Below, one piece after another: positions 1 through 8,581 of a stretch of DNA of 33,037 nucleotides. The notes beneath the pieces are model-generated. The model saw only the letters and a program-made list of their open reading frames with translations, did not search any database and was not told the origin of the DNA. The position numbers and the translations under genes were made by a program. Numbering within the stretch: the first letter of the stretch is position 1; every line of letters begins with the position of its first letter. The DNA comes from Betaproteobacteria bacterium HGW-Betaproteobacteria-8 (GTDB lineage: Bacteria; Pseudomonadota; Gammaproteobacteria; Burkholderiales; Methylophilaceae). The stretch spans positions 1-33,037 of the forward strand of contig PHCD01000006.1 in NCBI GenBank assembly GCA_002842135.1, written 5' to 3'.

Positions 1-777
1 TTCAAGTTCATGCAGCAGGCGATTGAGTATGAGACCCGCTGGCAGATCGAGACGCTGGAAGACGGCGGCAAGATCGAGCAGGCCACCGTGTTGTTCAACC
101 CCGATACCGGCGAAACCCGTTCCATGCGCAGCAAGGAAGAGGCGAACGATTATCGCTACTTCCCTGACCCTGACCTGTTGCCGCTGGAAATCACCGAGGC
201 GGACAAGGCGGCTGTCCGGGCAGAGATGCCGGAGCTGCCGCAAACCATGGTGGCACGCTTTGTCAGCGAGTACAAACTGTCAGCCTATGATGCCGATACC
301 CTGACATCCTCCAAGGCGATTGCCGATTATTTCGAAGCCACCGTCAAGGCTTTCGGCGGCGAGCCCAAACTGGCGGCCAACTGGGTTATGGGCAGTGTGG
401 CCGCCAAACTGAATGAGGAAGACAAGGACATCAGCGTTTCACCTGTTTCCTCGGAACAACTGGCCGGTCTGCTGAAGCGGATTGCGGATAACACCATCTC
501 CAACAAGATTGCGCGTGAAGTGTTCGATGCCATGTGGGCAGGCGAGGGCGAGGCGGATGCCATCATCGAGAAAAAGGGACTGAAGCAGGTCACGGACTCC
601 GGTGCCATTGAAGCCATCATCGATGAAGTGCTGGCGGCCAATGCAGCCATGGTGGAAGAATTCAGGGCAGGCAAGGAAAAAGCCTTCAATGCGCTGGTTG
701 GTCAATGCATGAAGGCCAGCAAAGGCAAAGCCAACCCGGCGCAGGTCAATGAAATATTGAAAAAGAAACTGGGCTGA
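1..777 (+). CDS. gatB: Asp-tRNA(Asn)/Glu-tRNA(Gln) amidotransferase subunit B, C-terminal part
   Basis: This is the 3' part of gatB; the reading frame is open from base 1, so the first half of the gene lies outside the window. GatB is the kinase/transamidase subunit of GatCAB, which converts misacylated Glu-tRNA(Gln) or Asp-tRNA(Asn) to Gln-tRNA or Asn-tRNA using ammonia delivered from GatA. About 258 residues are visible. The conserved [18 protein letters not shown] stretch at the end of the catalytic cradle is present. It is followed by the helical and YqeY-like tail domain that binds the tRNA, ending in a lysine-rich tail (LKKKLG). A Met codon at position 10 is internal and is not the start. 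Identification is firm; gatC and gatA would be expected upstream. Confidence 0.96.
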   Translation, partial: FKFMQQAIEYETRWQIETLEDGGKIEQATVLFNPDTGETRSMRSKEEANDYRYFPDPDLLPLEITEADKAAVRAEMPELPQTMVARFVSEYKLSAYDADTLTSSKAIADYFEATVKAFGGEPKLAANWVMGSVAAKLNEEDKDISVSPVSSEQLAGLLKRIADNTISNKIAREVFDAMWAGEGEADAIIEKKGLKQVTDSGAIEAIIDEVLAANAAMVEEFRAGKEKAFNALVGQCMKASKGKANPAQVNEILKKKLG

Positions 778-821
778 TCAGCAAGAAGCCAGTCACTGGC
801 ATGGTTGGTAAATTCGGCATG

Positions 822-851
822 TATTCAAGTTACGCTTAAGTGACTTGAATA
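822..851. terminator. Inverted repeat between convergent genes, possible bidirectional terminator
   Basis: A 12-bp stem (822-833 pairing with 840-851, one G-U pair) encloses the 6-base loop GCTTAA. It lies between the gatB stop and the stop of the converging DUF4124 gene, which it touches. There is no clear T-run on either side, so it is not a textbook intrinsic terminator. Position and perfection of the stem suggest a transcript-end structure. Confidence 0.5.
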
Positions 852-1463
852 TCAGTTTGTATTGCCCTGTTCTGTCTTGAGTTCAATGAAGCGTTGCTTG
901 TCATCGTTGTATTGTTTGCGGGTGAGATCCATGCTGGATTTTTGCTCGTCAATTTGCTGGTCGATTCTGTCGATTTCGGCTTTGGTATCTTCCAATTCCT
1001 TGCTTAGGTCTTCTGGTACGGGTTTTTGTCGTTTGGTAAATCCATCGGCGCTCTTCTGGCCGCTCTCCAATCTCTTTAATGCTCCTGCCTTGCGTTGTTC
1101 CAGCGCCTGTAAAGTCACTTCATTCATCTGCAGGTTGCGGTCGCGCGCCAGATCGATTTCGTCTTCCGTTGTGTAAGAGGCGCGCAAGGCACGGTCGCGC
1201 CGCTTCTGTTCAAGAGCTTCCTGATCGACCTCGTGGCTCTTGGCGTTAACCTGATTGCGTTTGATGACGACGCCTTGTTTATTGAGCACGCTATTGTCGC
1301 GATGCATGTCTGTTGCGGGCATCTTGTCGCCATAATGCGTGACGCCTTTGTCATCCACCCATTTGTGTATTCTTCCGCCGTCTGCAAATGCTGTCACACT
1401 CAACAGCAATGACATGATCATGGCTTGCGATATGGATACAGCTGTAAAACACGATGTCTGCAT
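852..1463 (-). CDS. DUF4124 domain-containing exported protein
   Basis: A 203-residue protein with an N-terminal hydrophobic signal segment ending near SVTAFA-DGG, so it is probably exported to the periplasm. Right after the signal comes the DUF4124 signature (KWVDDKGVTHYGDKMP, about residues 34-49), a short beta-rich module of unknown function common in proteobacterial envelope proteins. The remaining 130 residues are highly charged (E, K, Q, R-rich) and look helical or coiled-coil. It lies 20 bases downstream of pyrE on the same strand and is probably co-transcribed with it. No specific function can be assigned. The domain call is confident; the role is unknown. Confidence 0.8.
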   Translation of the reverse strand: MQTSCFTAVSISQAMIMSLLLSVTAFADGGRIHKWVDDKGVTHYGDKMPATDMHRDNSVLNKQGVVIKRNQVNAKSHEVDQEALEQKRRDRALRASYTTEDEIDLARDRNLQMNEVTLQALEQRKAGALKRLESGQKSADGFTKRQKPVPEDLSKELEDTKAEIDRIDQQIDEQKSSMDLTRKQYNDDKQRFIELKTEQGNTN

Positions 1464-1483
1464 ACACTCCCCGGAATATGCGG

Positions 1484-2128
1484 TTAGAAACTGCTGCCGT
1501 ATTGCAAACGATAATTTTCTATCGCGCTCAGATTCTGCGCCATATCTGGTTGATTCTGCAAGTATTTAATCAGTCCGTCCAGGTTGGCGATACTGCATAC
1601 GGGCAAGCCGCTTTGCCGTTCGACTTCCTGTACTGCCGATAATTGCCCAAGGCCGCGTTCCTGACGGTCGATGGCAATGGCGACGCCTGCCGGGGTCGCG
1701 CCGGCTGCTTCAATGATCTCTACCGATTCACGCACTGAGGTGCCGGCAGAAATGACATCGTCAACTATCATTACCCTGCCATGCAGGGGTGCGCCAACGA
1801 TATTGCCGCCCTCACCATGATCCTTGGTTTCCTTGCGGTTGTAGGCGTAGGGTACGTTGCGGCCCACGCGGGCAAACGCGATTGCAATGCTGGCGGCCAG
1901 GGTGATACCTTTGTAGGCTGGGCCGAACAGCATGTCGAACTGAATGCCGGACTCGAGTATGCTGGCGGCATAGAATTCGCCCAGCTTCATCAGGCTCTCG
2001 CCATCATTGAACAGGCCGGCGTTAAAAAAATAGGGGCTCAGGCGCCCGGCCTTGGTTTTGAATTCACCGAAACGTAAAACCTGCTTATCGATGGCGAAAC
2101 GGATAAAATCCTGTGTGGTGTCTGTCAT
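1484..2128 (-). CDS. pyrE: Orotate phosphoribosyltransferase
   Basis: PyrE joins orotate to PRPP to make orotidine 5'-phosphate, the fifth step of de novo UMP synthesis, in the cytoplasm. The 214-residue protein matches the usual length of about 213. The PRPP-binding motif [13 protein letters not shown] is at residues 119-131, and the N-terminal [19 protein letters not shown] is typical of the family. The frame stays open further upstream, but that extension runs antisense through xthA and has no PyrE-like sequence, so I chose the ATG at 2128 (MTDTTQDFI). It is divergent from xthA, with a gap of about 33 bases. The DUF4124 gene follows 20 bases downstream. Confidence 0.95.
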   Translation of the reverse strand: MTDTTQDFIRFAIDKQVLRFGEFKTKAGRLSPYFFNAGLFNDGESLMKLGEFYAASILESGIQFDMLFGPAYKGITLAASIAIAFARVGRNVPYAYNRKETKDHGEGGNIVGAPLHGRVMIVDDVISAGTSVRESVEIIEAAGATPAGVAIAIDRQERGLGQLSAVQEVERQSGLPVCSIANLDGLIKYLQNQPDMAQNLSAIENYRLQYGSSF

Positions 2129-2161
2129 TGTCAATAAGAACCAATAAAAAAGGGAATGGGC

Positions 2162-2944
2162 ATGTTGAGAATTATATCTGTAAACCTTAATGGCATACGG
2201 TCTGCCAGGAACAAAGGCTTTTATCATTGGCTGGCGAAGCAGGATGCAGACGTTGTCTGCATGCAGGAAATCAAGGCGCAGGCGGCGGATATGACCCGTG
2301 AAATGCTGCAGCCGGACAATCTTTATGGCTACTTTCACTATGCCGAGAAAAAAGGGTATAGCGGTGTCGGCATCTACAGCAAAAAGCAGCCGGATGCGAT
2401 TATCGAAGGCCTGGGCATTGCCGATATCGATGCTGAAGGGCGCTACATCGAGGCCAGGTTCGGCAATCTTTCCGTGATTTCGCTCTATTTGCCATCCGGT
2501 TCCAGCGGTGAGGAACGGCAGTCTTTCAAATTCAGTGTCATGGCGCGCTTCATGCCGTATCTGGAATCCCTGAAAGCTTCCGGGCGCGAGGTCATTGTGT
2601 GTGGTGACTGGAATATCGCGCACAGGGAGGTGGATTTGAAAAACTGGAAAGGCAACAAGAAAAACTCGGGGTTTTTGCCTGAGGAGCGTGCCTGGATGAG
2701 CGACCTGTTCGACCGTGTTGGCTGGTGTGATGTCTACAGGGCACTGCATCCTGATGTGACCGATGAATGCTATACCTGGTGGAGTAATCGCGGACAGGCC
2801 TGGGCAAAGAATGTCGGCTGGCGTATCGATTACCAGATTGCGACACCGAATATTGCCGTCAAGGCAAAATCGACATCAATCTATAAGCACGAAAGATTCA
2901 GCGACCATGCGCCGCTGATCGTGGATTACGAGAGAGAGATTTAA
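2162..2944 (+). CDS. xthA: Exodeoxyribonuclease III (AP endonuclease family)
   Basis: An exonuclease III family enzyme that cuts DNA 5' to abasic sites and removes 3'-blocking groups in base-excision repair. The 260-residue protein shows the family motifs in order: VNLNGIRSA at the N-terminus, MQEIKAQ with the metal-binding Glu near residue 36, CGDWNIAH (catalytic Asp and Asn) in the middle, and [11 protein letters not shown] with the catalytic Asp-His pair at the end. Two in-frame ATGs are possible. I chose 2162 because AGGGA at 2151-2155 then sits 6 bases upstream; the ATG at 2156 would have no room for a ribosome binding site. The last 4 bases overlap the end of the converging small gene. 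xthA is a family-level name; exoA-type paralogs cannot be excluded. Confidence 0.93.
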   Translation: MLRIISVNLNGIRSARNKGFYHWLAKQDADVVCMQEIKAQAADMTREMLQPDNLYGYFHYAEKKGYSGVGIYSKKQPDAIIEGLGIADIDAEGRYIEARFGNLSVISLYLPSGSSGEERQSFKFSVMARFMPYLESLKASGREVIVCGDWNIAHREVDLKNWKGNKKNSGFLPEERAWMSDLFDRVGWCDVYRALHPDVTDECYTWWSNRGQAWAKNVGWRIDYQIATPNIAVKAKSTSIYKHERFSDHAPLIVDYEREI

Positions 2945-3222
2945 GGCCGGGCCTGCAACATGCCGGTAATTTCACGTTCATATTCCGGGAAGTAGCGGGC
3001 GATTACCGAGAGGTCAAAACTGCGCAGAATGCTGGTATTGGATTCGCGTGCCAGCAGGAATTCGAAAGATTTGCTGATGAGGGCTTCCGTCGGAACCTGT
3101 TGGCCGGTAAGTTTTTCGGCATACTCCGGTGTGACGGTGACGAAATGCGTTGTGCTATTGCCAGTCTGGATACGGACTTCGAAACTATGAGCATTCAATG
3201 ATTTGATTTCTATAGTTTGCAT
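2941..3222 (-). CDS. Small conserved-looking protein of unknown function
   Basis: A 93-residue protein that I do not recognise. It has no signal peptide and no membrane segment. The N-terminal half looks beta-rich (alternating hydrophobic residues, HFVTVTPEYAEKL) and the C-terminal half helical (ISKSFEFLLARESNTSIL, then a region with FPEYEREI). It resembles short cytosolic proteins seen in other betaproteobacteria, but that is an impression only. It is 52 bases downstream of the DUF1223 gene on the same strand and its stop overlaps the end of xthA by 4 bases. Coding is supported by neat packing between neighbours and a protein-like composition. Confidence 0.7.
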   Translation of the reverse strand: MQTIEIKSLNAHSFEVRIQTGNSTTHFVTVTPEYAEKLTGQQVPTEALISKSFEFLLARESNTSILRSFDLSVIARYFPEYEREITGMLQARP

Positions 3223-3274
3223 GGCGCTGACAAGGTGAGGTCGATGCGCATAAATCTAACTCAGTCGCGGCATT

Positions 3275-4057
3275 TTAACTACATATTTTCATTGAGGTGG
3301 CCTGAATTATTTCCCCGGTGTTGCGATTTTGCACAAACGCTGCAACGCCGGCATTACGATTTTGCCAACTGGAAGAGAGAAACGTTTCCTGTTGCCAGCG
3401 CTGCGTGAGCTTGTTGAGTTTGAGCGGGCCCAACCATTCGCGTACGACATAGTCATGCGAGAGCTCCTTGCCCTTGTTTTCACCCGCCTGTATTGCTGAT
3501 TCAAGCTGGTTTTCGTAGATGGCGATGAATACATCGGCATCTCTGCCCACATCCGGATCGGTGGTGTTGACTGTGGTCGTCAATTTGAAGGCGCTATTTT
3601 TGCCGGAATCGGAGGCGACTGGAGCGAGGTTCAGGCCTATCTGCGCTTTTGCCGTCCGATTGTTATTTTGCGAGAGTGCAATTTGCAGGCGCTGGTCTTG
3701 CAGCCCGCCCCTGAAGTCTGTTCCATTAAGCATGAATTGCGGGGTGTAGACAATGCTTGATCCATGCATGGCCGCGGCATGTCGTTGTCGATTGCTGAAT
3801 TCGGCTTTTGCGTAGCGATCTTTCCAGCCTATGTAATCCCAATAGTCGACATGGAAGGCAAGTATCACTACCTGTTCTTTTGTGAAACCACTCGCCTCGA
3901 GCCGACTCAGCCATTTGTCCGCTGGCGGGCAGCTGCTGCAGCCCTCGGAGGTATAGAGCTCAAGCAGGGAGATGCGTTTTTCACTATTGCTTGCCGAGCA
4001 TTCGGCAAATGCATGACTGCTGATGAAAGTCAGGGCAATCCATAAGCACCATTTCAT
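3275..4057 (-). CDS. DUF1223 domain-containing thioredoxin-like periplasmic protein
   Basis: A 260-residue protein of the DUF1223 family, which adopts a thioredoxin-like fold and has no settled function. It begins with a short signal peptide cleaved near SSHAFA-ECS, so it should act in the periplasm. The hallmark LLELYTSEGCSSCPPAD (about residues 31-47) carries a CxxC pair (C-S-S-C) where thioredoxins have their redox centre. Later family features include the HVDYWDYIGWKD segment and QFMLNG. A redox role is plausible but inferred from the fold only. The small unknown gene follows 52 bases downstream; the AmpG-like gene is divergent, 149 bases away. Confidence 0.87.
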   Translation of the reverse strand: MKWCLWIALTFISSHAFAECSASNSEKRISLLELYTSEGCSSCPPADKWLSRLEASGFTKEQVVILAFHVDYWDYIGWKDRYAKAEFSNRQRHAAAMHGSSIVYTPQFMLNGTDFRGGLQDQRLQIALSQNNNRTAKAQIGLNLAPVASDSGKNSAFKLTTTVNTTDPDVGRDADVFIAIYENQLESAIQAGENKGKELSHDYVVREWLGPLKLNKLTQRWQQETFLSSSWQNRNAGVAAFVQNRNTGEIIQATSMKICS

Positions 4058-4133
4058 GATGTCATCCTCTTTGGCTTTTTAGTTGGTCGAAATCATCATG
4101 CATCCCTTACACTATCAGCGCTATTGTCGTCAC

Positions 4134-4162
4134 TATGTCCATGATCGTGACGCGCTTATAAT
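4134..4162 (+). promoter_or_regulatory. Candidate promoter of the AmpG-like gene
   Basis: A perfect TATAAT hexamer at 4157-4162 lies 44 bases before the start of the AmpG-like gene, in the divergent gap with the DUF1223 gene. The matching -35 position (4134-4139, TATGTC, 17-base spacer) is weak. Only the -10 box is convincing. Confidence 0.35.
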
Positions 4163-4206
4163 CCGAGCACCAGCTTATTTACTGGTTAACTATTAAGAAT
4201 AATTAG

Positions 4207-5439
4207 ATGAATGCCTATCTGGAAATATTTCGTAGTCGCCGCGTGGCGGTGGTCTGTCTGCTTGGTTTTTCATCCGGGCTGCCGTTGGCGCTGACCAGCG
4301 GCACCTTGCAGGCATGGATGACGGTCTCCGGGGTCGATCTGGCGACCATAGGCATCTTTACGCTGGTTGGCATTCCGTATACCTGGAAGTTTCTCTGGGC
4401 GCCGTTCATGGATCGTTTTGTGCCGCCTTTTCTAGGCCGCCGCCGTGGCTGGATAGCCGCCATGCAGATGTTGCTGGGCGCGGGTATCGCCATCATGGGC
4501 GCGCTCGATCCGGTAACCATGCCCTGGGCACTTGCGGCACTGGCCCTGATGGTGGCGTTCATTTCCGCATCGCAGGATGTGGTGTTCGATGCTTACCGGG
4601 CAGATGTATTGCGGCCAGCGGAGCGCGGTATCGGTGCAGCGGTATCGGTGCTGGGTTACCGCCTGGCGATGCTGGTATCCGGCGCGCTGGCGCTGATACT
4701 CTCGGATCAGATCGGTTGGCAGAATACCTACTGGCTGATGGCGGCACTAATGATTGCAGCGATAGGCGCTACCCTGTTCGGACCGGAGCCGGAGATCGAA
4801 GTCAAGCCGCCAAAGACCCTGACTGAGGCGGTCATTGAGCCCTTGCGCGAATTCTTTGCACGGCATGGTGCTTGGGGGCTTTTGCTTCTTATCGTACTTT
4901 ATAAGTTGGGTGATGCCTTTGCCGGTTCGCTGACCACCGCTTTTCTGATCCGTGGGGTCGAGTTCACGCCAACCGAGGTTGGCGCCATCAACAAGGGCAT
5001 GGGGCTGATAGCCACTTTGATAGGCGTGGTTTTCGGCGGCGTGCTCATGGCGCGGCTGGGATTGTTCAGGTCCTTGCTGCTGTTCGGTATCCTGCAGGCC
5101 ATCTCCAATCTCACCTTTATGTGGCTGGCTTCCATTGGCAAGGATTATGCAGTCATGGTGCTGGCGGTCGGCTTCGAAAATCTCGCCGGCGGCATGGGGA
5201 CGGCTGCATTCGTGGCATTGCTGATGTCCATGTGCGACAAGCGCTTCACGGCCAGCCAGTTTGCCCTGCTTTCAGCACTGGCCGCGGTTGGGCGGGTGTA
5301 TGTCGGCCCTGCATCCGGCTACATGGTGGAAGCCATCGGCTGGACTACATTCTTTGGCTTCACTTTCCTGATTGCCTTGCCTGGCTTGCTGTTGCTGTTC
5401 GCCATGCGTCGCACTGTCGAGGGCATGGGCCGTGCTTGA
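4207..5439 (+). CDS. ampG: AmpG-like MFS permease (muropeptide transporter family)
   Basis: A 410-residue integral membrane protein of the major facilitator superfamily with about 12 hydrophobic segments. The N-terminus ([18 protein letters not shown], then GIPYTWKFLWAPFMDRF) is the signature of AmpG, which imports anhydro-muropeptides for cell-wall recycling. ISASQDVVFDAYRADVL is also typical. Many organisms carry several paralogs of this PAT/AmpG family with unproven substrates, so the gene symbol is tentative. The next gene starts 8 bases before this stop, implying translational coupling. No strong Shine-Dalgarno sequence is visible before the ATG. Confidence 0.85.
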   Translation: MNAYLEIFRSRRVAVVCLLGFSSGLPLALTSGTLQAWMTVSGVDLATIGIFTLVGIPYTWKFLWAPFMDRFVPPFLGRRRGWIAAMQMLLGAGIAIMGALDPVTMPWALAALALMVAFISASQDVVFDAYRADVLRPAERGIGAAVSVLGYRLAMLVSGALALILSDQIGWQNTYWLMAALMIAAIGATLFGPEPEIEVKPPKTLTEAVIEPLREFFARHGAWGLLLLIVLYKLGDAFAGSLTTAFLIRGVEFTPTEVGAINKGMGLIATLIGVVFGGVLMARLGLFRSLLLFGILQAISNLTFMWLASIGKDYAVMVLAVGFENLAGGMGTAAFVALLMSMCDKRFTASQFALLSALAAVGRVYVGPASGYMVEAIGWTTFFGFTFLIALPGLLLLFAMRRTVEGMGRA

Positions 5440-6094
5440 ACTTTCGCTAGCCGCTGCTTTTCTGGTGGGCCTGCTGGGCGGCGGTCATTGCGTTGGCATG
5501 TGCGGCGGGATTGTTGGCGCCGTCACCATGACGCTGCCCGGCAGTCGGCCGAAGTGGCCCTTCCTGCTCAGTTATAACTTCGGCCGCATCGGCAGTTACA
5601 CGCTGGCAGGAGTAATTGCCGGAGGTGTCGGCGCTTCCAGCTTTTTTCTTGAGCATGTGCTGCCGATCGAGAAGATCCTGTATGCGCTGGCCAGCCTTAT
5701 GCTGGTGCTGCTAGGGTTCTATCTGGCTGGCATCTGGCGCGTGTTGGCCAGGCTGGAAGCAGCTGGAGGCAAGCTTTGGCAGCACATACAGCCTTATTCC
5801 AAACGATTGCTGCCGGTCAGGACGATTCCACAATCCCTGCTGCTTGGCATGCTCTGGGGCTGGTTGCCATGCGGTCTGGTCTACAGTGTGCTTGTGGCTG
5901 CGATAGCGACGGCCAATCCTCTGCAGGGCGGCCTGCTGATGCTGGCATTCGGCTTGGGAACGCTGCCTACCCTGTTGGCGATGGGCATGGCAGCTGTGCG
6001 CCTGAAATCCCTGTTGCAGAATCTCTGGTTCAGGCGCCTGAGCGGTTTGGCTATTGCGGGTTTTGGGTTGGCAGGCTTGTTCAACCAGCTCTAG
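5432..6094 (+). CDS. TauE/SafE (COG2836-type) membrane protein
   Basis: A 220-residue polytopic membrane protein. I placed the start at GTG 5432, which overlaps the end of the AmpG-like gene by 8 bases and has GAGG about 9 bases upstream. The longer open frame from 5372 begins with a Cys-rich stretch that is the upstream gene read in another frame. The diagnostic motif is GHCVGMCGG near residues 18-26, found in the sulfite exporter TauE/SafE-like, UreH/DsbD-related family. A second matching motif, GWLPCGLVYSVL, lies in the second half. The paired Cys motifs suggest redox or metal handling, but the substrate is not known. It ends 16 bases before the converging metW. Confidence 0.85.
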   Translation: MLELSLAAAFLVGLLGGGHCVGMCGGIVGAVTMTLPGSRPKWPFLLSYNFGRIGSYTLAGVIAGGVGASSFFLEHVLPIEKILYALASLMLVLLGFYLAGIWRVLARLEAAGGKLWQHIQPYSKRLLPVRTIPQSLLLGMLWGWLPCGLVYSVLVAAIATANPLQGGLLMLAFGLGTLPTLLAMGMAAVRLKSLLQNLWFRRLSGLAIAGFGLAGLFNQL

Positions 6095-6110
6095 AGAATT
6101 TCAGGGAAAG

Positions 6111-6725
6111 TTATTTTTTTTCCAATCGATACATCGCCAGGCTGCCAAGCAGATTGGGCATGAAGTGAATGCGCTCACCGTTGGTCAGCACCAGCCGTTC
6201 TTTGACATGGATGTCGTGATTGGCGCAGAACTGGTCAAAATCATTGATCGTGCAAAGGTGCACATTGGGTGTGTCATACCACTGATAAGGCAATTCCTCC
6301 GAGACTGGCATACGCCCTTGCAGGGATTGCATGCGATTGCGCCAGTATCCGAAATTCGGGAAAGTGACGATGGCCTCGCGTCCGACCCGCAACATCTCCT
6401 GCACGATGTTCTCGGTGTTGTGCATGGCCTGCAGCGTTTGCGACAGAATCACAACGTCAAAAGATTGCGCCTCAAAGCCGGAAAGGCCTGCCTCCAAGTC
6501 CATCTGAATGACATTGATGCCGTTGCTCATACAGCTCAGCCAGTTCGCATCGTCCTTTTCCACGCCATAACCGCGTACCTCCATCGATCCGCGCAGGAAC
6601 TGTAGCAGTTCGCCATCGCCGCAGCCGAGGTCGAGTGCCTTGCAGCCGAAATTCAGCCAATTTGCGATAATCGCAAAATCTTGCCTAAATTCTGCGTTAT
6701 TGGCTAATTTATGTACGGCGCTCAT
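6111..6725 (-). CDS. metW: Methionine biosynthesis protein MetW
   Basis: A 204-residue SAM-dependent methyltransferase-fold protein. The nucleotide-binding loop [16 protein letters not shown] is near residues 31-46, followed by the acidic strand-2 position (GYGVEKDD). MetW accompanies MetX in many proteobacteria and is needed for full homoserine acylation activity; a methyltransferase reaction has not been clearly defined for it. The metX and metW frames overlap by 4 bases, so they form one coupled operon. Length and motifs fit the family well. Confidence 0.93.
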   Translation of the reverse strand: MSAVHKLANNAEFRQDFAIIANWLNFGCKALDLGCGDGELLQFLRGSMEVRGYGVEKDDANWLSCMSNGINVIQMDLEAGLSGFEAQSFDVVILSQTLQAMHNTENIVQEMLRVGREAIVTFPNFGYWRNRMQSLQGRMPVSEELPYQWYDTPNVHLCTINDFDQFCANHDIHVKERLVLTNGERIHFMPNLLGSLAMYRLEKK

Positions 6726-7861
6726 CGTTGGTCCCCCGTCTCGATGCGCTGCAAATAAGCACGCAGGATGTCGTGGTAATGCGAGTCTGGCATCAGGAAT
6801 GCATCATGGCCGTGGGCGGCAGTGACTTCTGCATAGCTGACGGACAGCTCATTATCCAGCAAGGCCTTGACGATTTCGCGTGAGCGGGCGGGTGAAAAGC
6901 GCCAGTCGCTGGTAAAGGACACAACCAGAAACTCCGCTTTTGCTTTTGCCAGCGCCATGGAAAGGTCGCCATCATGCGCCAGTGCCGGGTCGAAATAATC
7001 CAGCGCACGGGTCATGCGCAAGTAGGTGTTGGCATCAAACTCACCGGCGAACTTGTCGCCTTGATAGCGCAGATAGGATTCCATTTCGAATTCCACGCCG
7101 AAACCATACTTGATCTCGCCGTCGCGCAGTTTGCGGCCGAACTTGGCGCCCATTGCATCGTCGGAAAGATAGGTGATGTGGCCCAGCATGCGAGCGATGC
7201 GGAGTCCTCGGCGTGGAACGGTGCCGTGTTCGTAATAGTGGCCGTCATAAAACTCGGGATCGGTCATGATGGCCTGCCGTGCAACCTCGTTGAAGGCCAT
7301 GTTCTGGGCGGTCAAATTGGGTGCCGAGGCGATGACCAGCGCATGGCGTACACGGTCAGGATAGCTCAGGGTCCATTGCAGTGCCTGCATGCCGCCCAAG
7401 CTGCCGCCTATCACCGCTGCCAACTGGTTTATGCCTAGGTAATCGGCCAGTCTGGCCTGGGATACTACCCAGTCCTCAACCGTGACTACCGGAAAATCGG
7501 CACCCCAGGGCTTGCCGGTCGCCGGATTGGTGCTGGAGGGTCCGCTGCTGCCATGGCAGCCCCCAAGATTATTGAGCCCGATGACAAAGAACTTGTTGGA
7601 ATCCAGCGGCCGGCCCGGACCAATCAGGTTGTCCCACCAGCCTGGATATTTGTCAGATTCTGAATATTTTCCAGCAACGTGGTGATTACCGGAGAGCGCG
7701 TGACAAATCAGCACGGCATTGGATTTGTCCGCATTCAAGGTGCCATAGGTTTCGAAAGTCAGGTCGAATGCAGGCAATACCTGACCGCTTTTCAGCTGGA
7801 GAGGCTCGGGAAAATGGGCTGTTTGTGCAGCGACGATGCCAACGGATGATGTTTCAGACAT
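6722..7861 (-). CDS. metX: Homoserine O-acyltransferase MetX (probably succinyl type)
   Basis: A 379-residue alpha/beta-hydrolase-fold enzyme that acylates homoserine in the first committed step of methionine synthesis. The nucleophile elbow GGSLGGMQ places the catalytic Ser at residue 154. Asp319 (in [11 protein letters not shown]) and His352 (in HGHDAF) complete the triad. The DWRFSPxRS segment is, as I recall, characteristic of the MetX proteins that use succinyl-CoA, so I favour O-succinyltransferase over O-acetyltransferase; this needs an assay or a specificity-residue alignment. metW follows with a 4-base overlap. No Shine-Dalgarno sequence precedes the ATG, and a TATAAT box sits only 7 bases before it on this strand, so the mRNA may be leaderless. 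Confidence 0.94.
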   Translation of the reverse strand: MSETSSVGIVAAQTAHFPEPLQLKSGQVLPAFDLTFETYGTLNADKSNAVLICHALSGNHHVAGKYSESDKYPGWWDNLIGPGRPLDSNKFFVIGLNNLGGCHGSSGPSSTNPATGKPWGADFPVVTVEDWVVSQARLADYLGINQLAAVIGGSLGGMQALQWTLSYPDRVRHALVIASAPNLTAQNMAFNEVARQAIMTDPEFYDGHYYEHGTVPRRGLRIARMLGHITYLSDDAMGAKFGRKLRDGEIKYGFGVEFEMESYLRYQGDKFAGEFDANTYLRMTRALDYFDPALAHDGDLSMALAKAKAEFLVVSFTSDWRFSPARSREIVKALLDNELSVSYAEVTAAHGHDAFLMPDSHYHDILRAYLQRIETGDQR

Positions 7862-7867
7862 GGCAGG

Positions 7868-7875
7868 ATTATACT
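7868..7875. promoter_or_regulatory. Overlapping -10 boxes in the 21-base metX/carbonic anhydrase gap
   Basis: The divergent gap between metX and the gamma-carbonic anhydrase gene is only 21 bases. It contains TATAAT on the minus strand (7873-7868) and TATACT on the plus strand (7870-7875), the two boxes overlapping by four bases. Either would start transcription close to the start codon of its gene. No clear -35 box was found for either direction. Confidence 0.4.
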
Positions 7876-7882
7876 ACGGCTT

Positions 7883-8440
7883 ATGCATACGAATACTTCA
7901 GCTTACAGAGACATCACCCCGCAAATCGGCATGGATGTTTACATCCATGACAGTGCTTCGGTGATAGGTGACGTGGTCCTGGGCGACCATGCGTCCGTCT
8001 GGCCGGGAACGGTGATACGCGGCGATGTCAATCACATCCGTATCGGTGCTGGCAGCAATGTGCAGGACCTTTCCGTGTTGCATGTCAGCCACAAGTCGAC
8101 CTGGGATCCGGACGGTTCGCCATTGATAATCGGCGACAACGTCACCATCGGCCACAAGGTGATCCTGCATGGCTGCACCATCGAGGACGAGTGCCTGATC
8201 GGCATGGGCAGCATTGTCATGGACAAGGTCGTTATGCAGAAAAATGTATTGCTGGGTGCTGGTAGTCTGGTGCCGGAGGGCAGGGTGCTGGAAAGCGGTT
8301 ATTTGTACCTGGGTAGCCCGGCAAAAAAAGTGCGGACGCTGACAGAAGCCGAAATCGCCCATTTCCTGTATTCGGCGAACCATTACATCAAATTGAAAAA
8401 CAGTTATTTAAATTCGCAAAATATTTCAAAAAGCTTATAA
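7883..8440 (+). CDS. Gamma carbonic anhydrase family protein (left-handed beta-helix)
   Basis: A 185-residue hexapeptide-repeat protein of the gamma-carbonic anhydrase (YrdA/PaaY-like) family. The repeats run from about residue 22 to 150, e.g. IHDSASVIGDVVLGDHASVW and the related turns later. The zinc-ligand His pattern is preserved: one His in LHVSHKS and two in GHKVILHGC, matching the three ligands of the archaeal enzyme Cam. It could hydrate CO2, but many family members have unproven activity. The N-terminus (Y..ITPQIG..VYI) aligns with the family, supporting the ATG at 7883 even though no ribosome binding site precedes it. A candidate promoter for the next unit overlaps its 3' end. Confidence 0.88.
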   Translation: MHTNTSAYRDITPQIGMDVYIHDSASVIGDVVLGDHASVWPGTVIRGDVNHIRIGAGSNVQDLSVLHVSHKSTWDPDGSPLIIGDNVTIGHKVILHGCTIEDECLIGMGSIVMDKVVMQKNVLLGAGSLVPEGRVLESGYLYLGSPAKKVRTLTEAEIAHFLYSANHYIKLKNSYLNSQNISKSL

Positions 8441-8441
8441 A
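8413..8441 (+). promoter_or_regulatory. Candidate promoter of the EamA-transporter leader
   Basis: TTCGCA at 8413-8418 and TATAAA at 8436-8441 are separated by exactly 17 bases, a reasonable sigma-70 promoter (4 of 6 and 5 of 6 matches). It overlaps the 3' end of the carbonic anhydrase gene. Transcription would begin near 8448, just before the small ORF at 8451 and about 200 bases before the transporter start. Confidence 0.45.
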
Positions 8442-8450
8442 ATTGACGCC

Positions 8451-8555
8451 ATGAACTTCTTCGATTCATTTTTCAGTTTTAACGCTGCCATGCTTAACGC
8501 CACCAAGCGACTATGGCTGTGGCGTATGCCCACGACCGCTGCTTCTTTCGCTTAA
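8451..8555 (+). CDS. Possible leader peptide, 34 residues, rich in Phe and Trp
   Basis: A short ORF beginning MNFFDSFFSF and containing RLWLWRMP, ending TTAASFA. It has six Phe and two Trp in 34 residues, an unusual bias. It starts about 3 bases after the predicted transcript start and lies entirely in the leader of the EamA transporter. A 7-bp hairpin (8497-8503 with 8519-8525) overlaps its Trp codons; a second pairing (8519-8522 with 8530-8533) competes with it. No clear ribosome binding site is seen. This looks like an attenuation leader, but it may be a chance ORF. Confidence 0.4.
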   Translation: MNFFDSFFSFNAAMLNATKRLWLWRMPTTAASFA

Positions 8556-8581
8556 CGAGTTTTATTTTTAAATTTTCATTA

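Noticed and set aside
2129..2749. Upstream extension of the pyrE frame (total 421 residues)
   Set aside because: It runs antisense through xthA, shows no resemblance to PyrE, and the ATG at 2128 gives the standard family length.
8556..8580. T-rich tract after the 34-residue ORF as an intrinsic terminator
   Set aside because: No GC-rich stem directly precedes the T-rich stretch.
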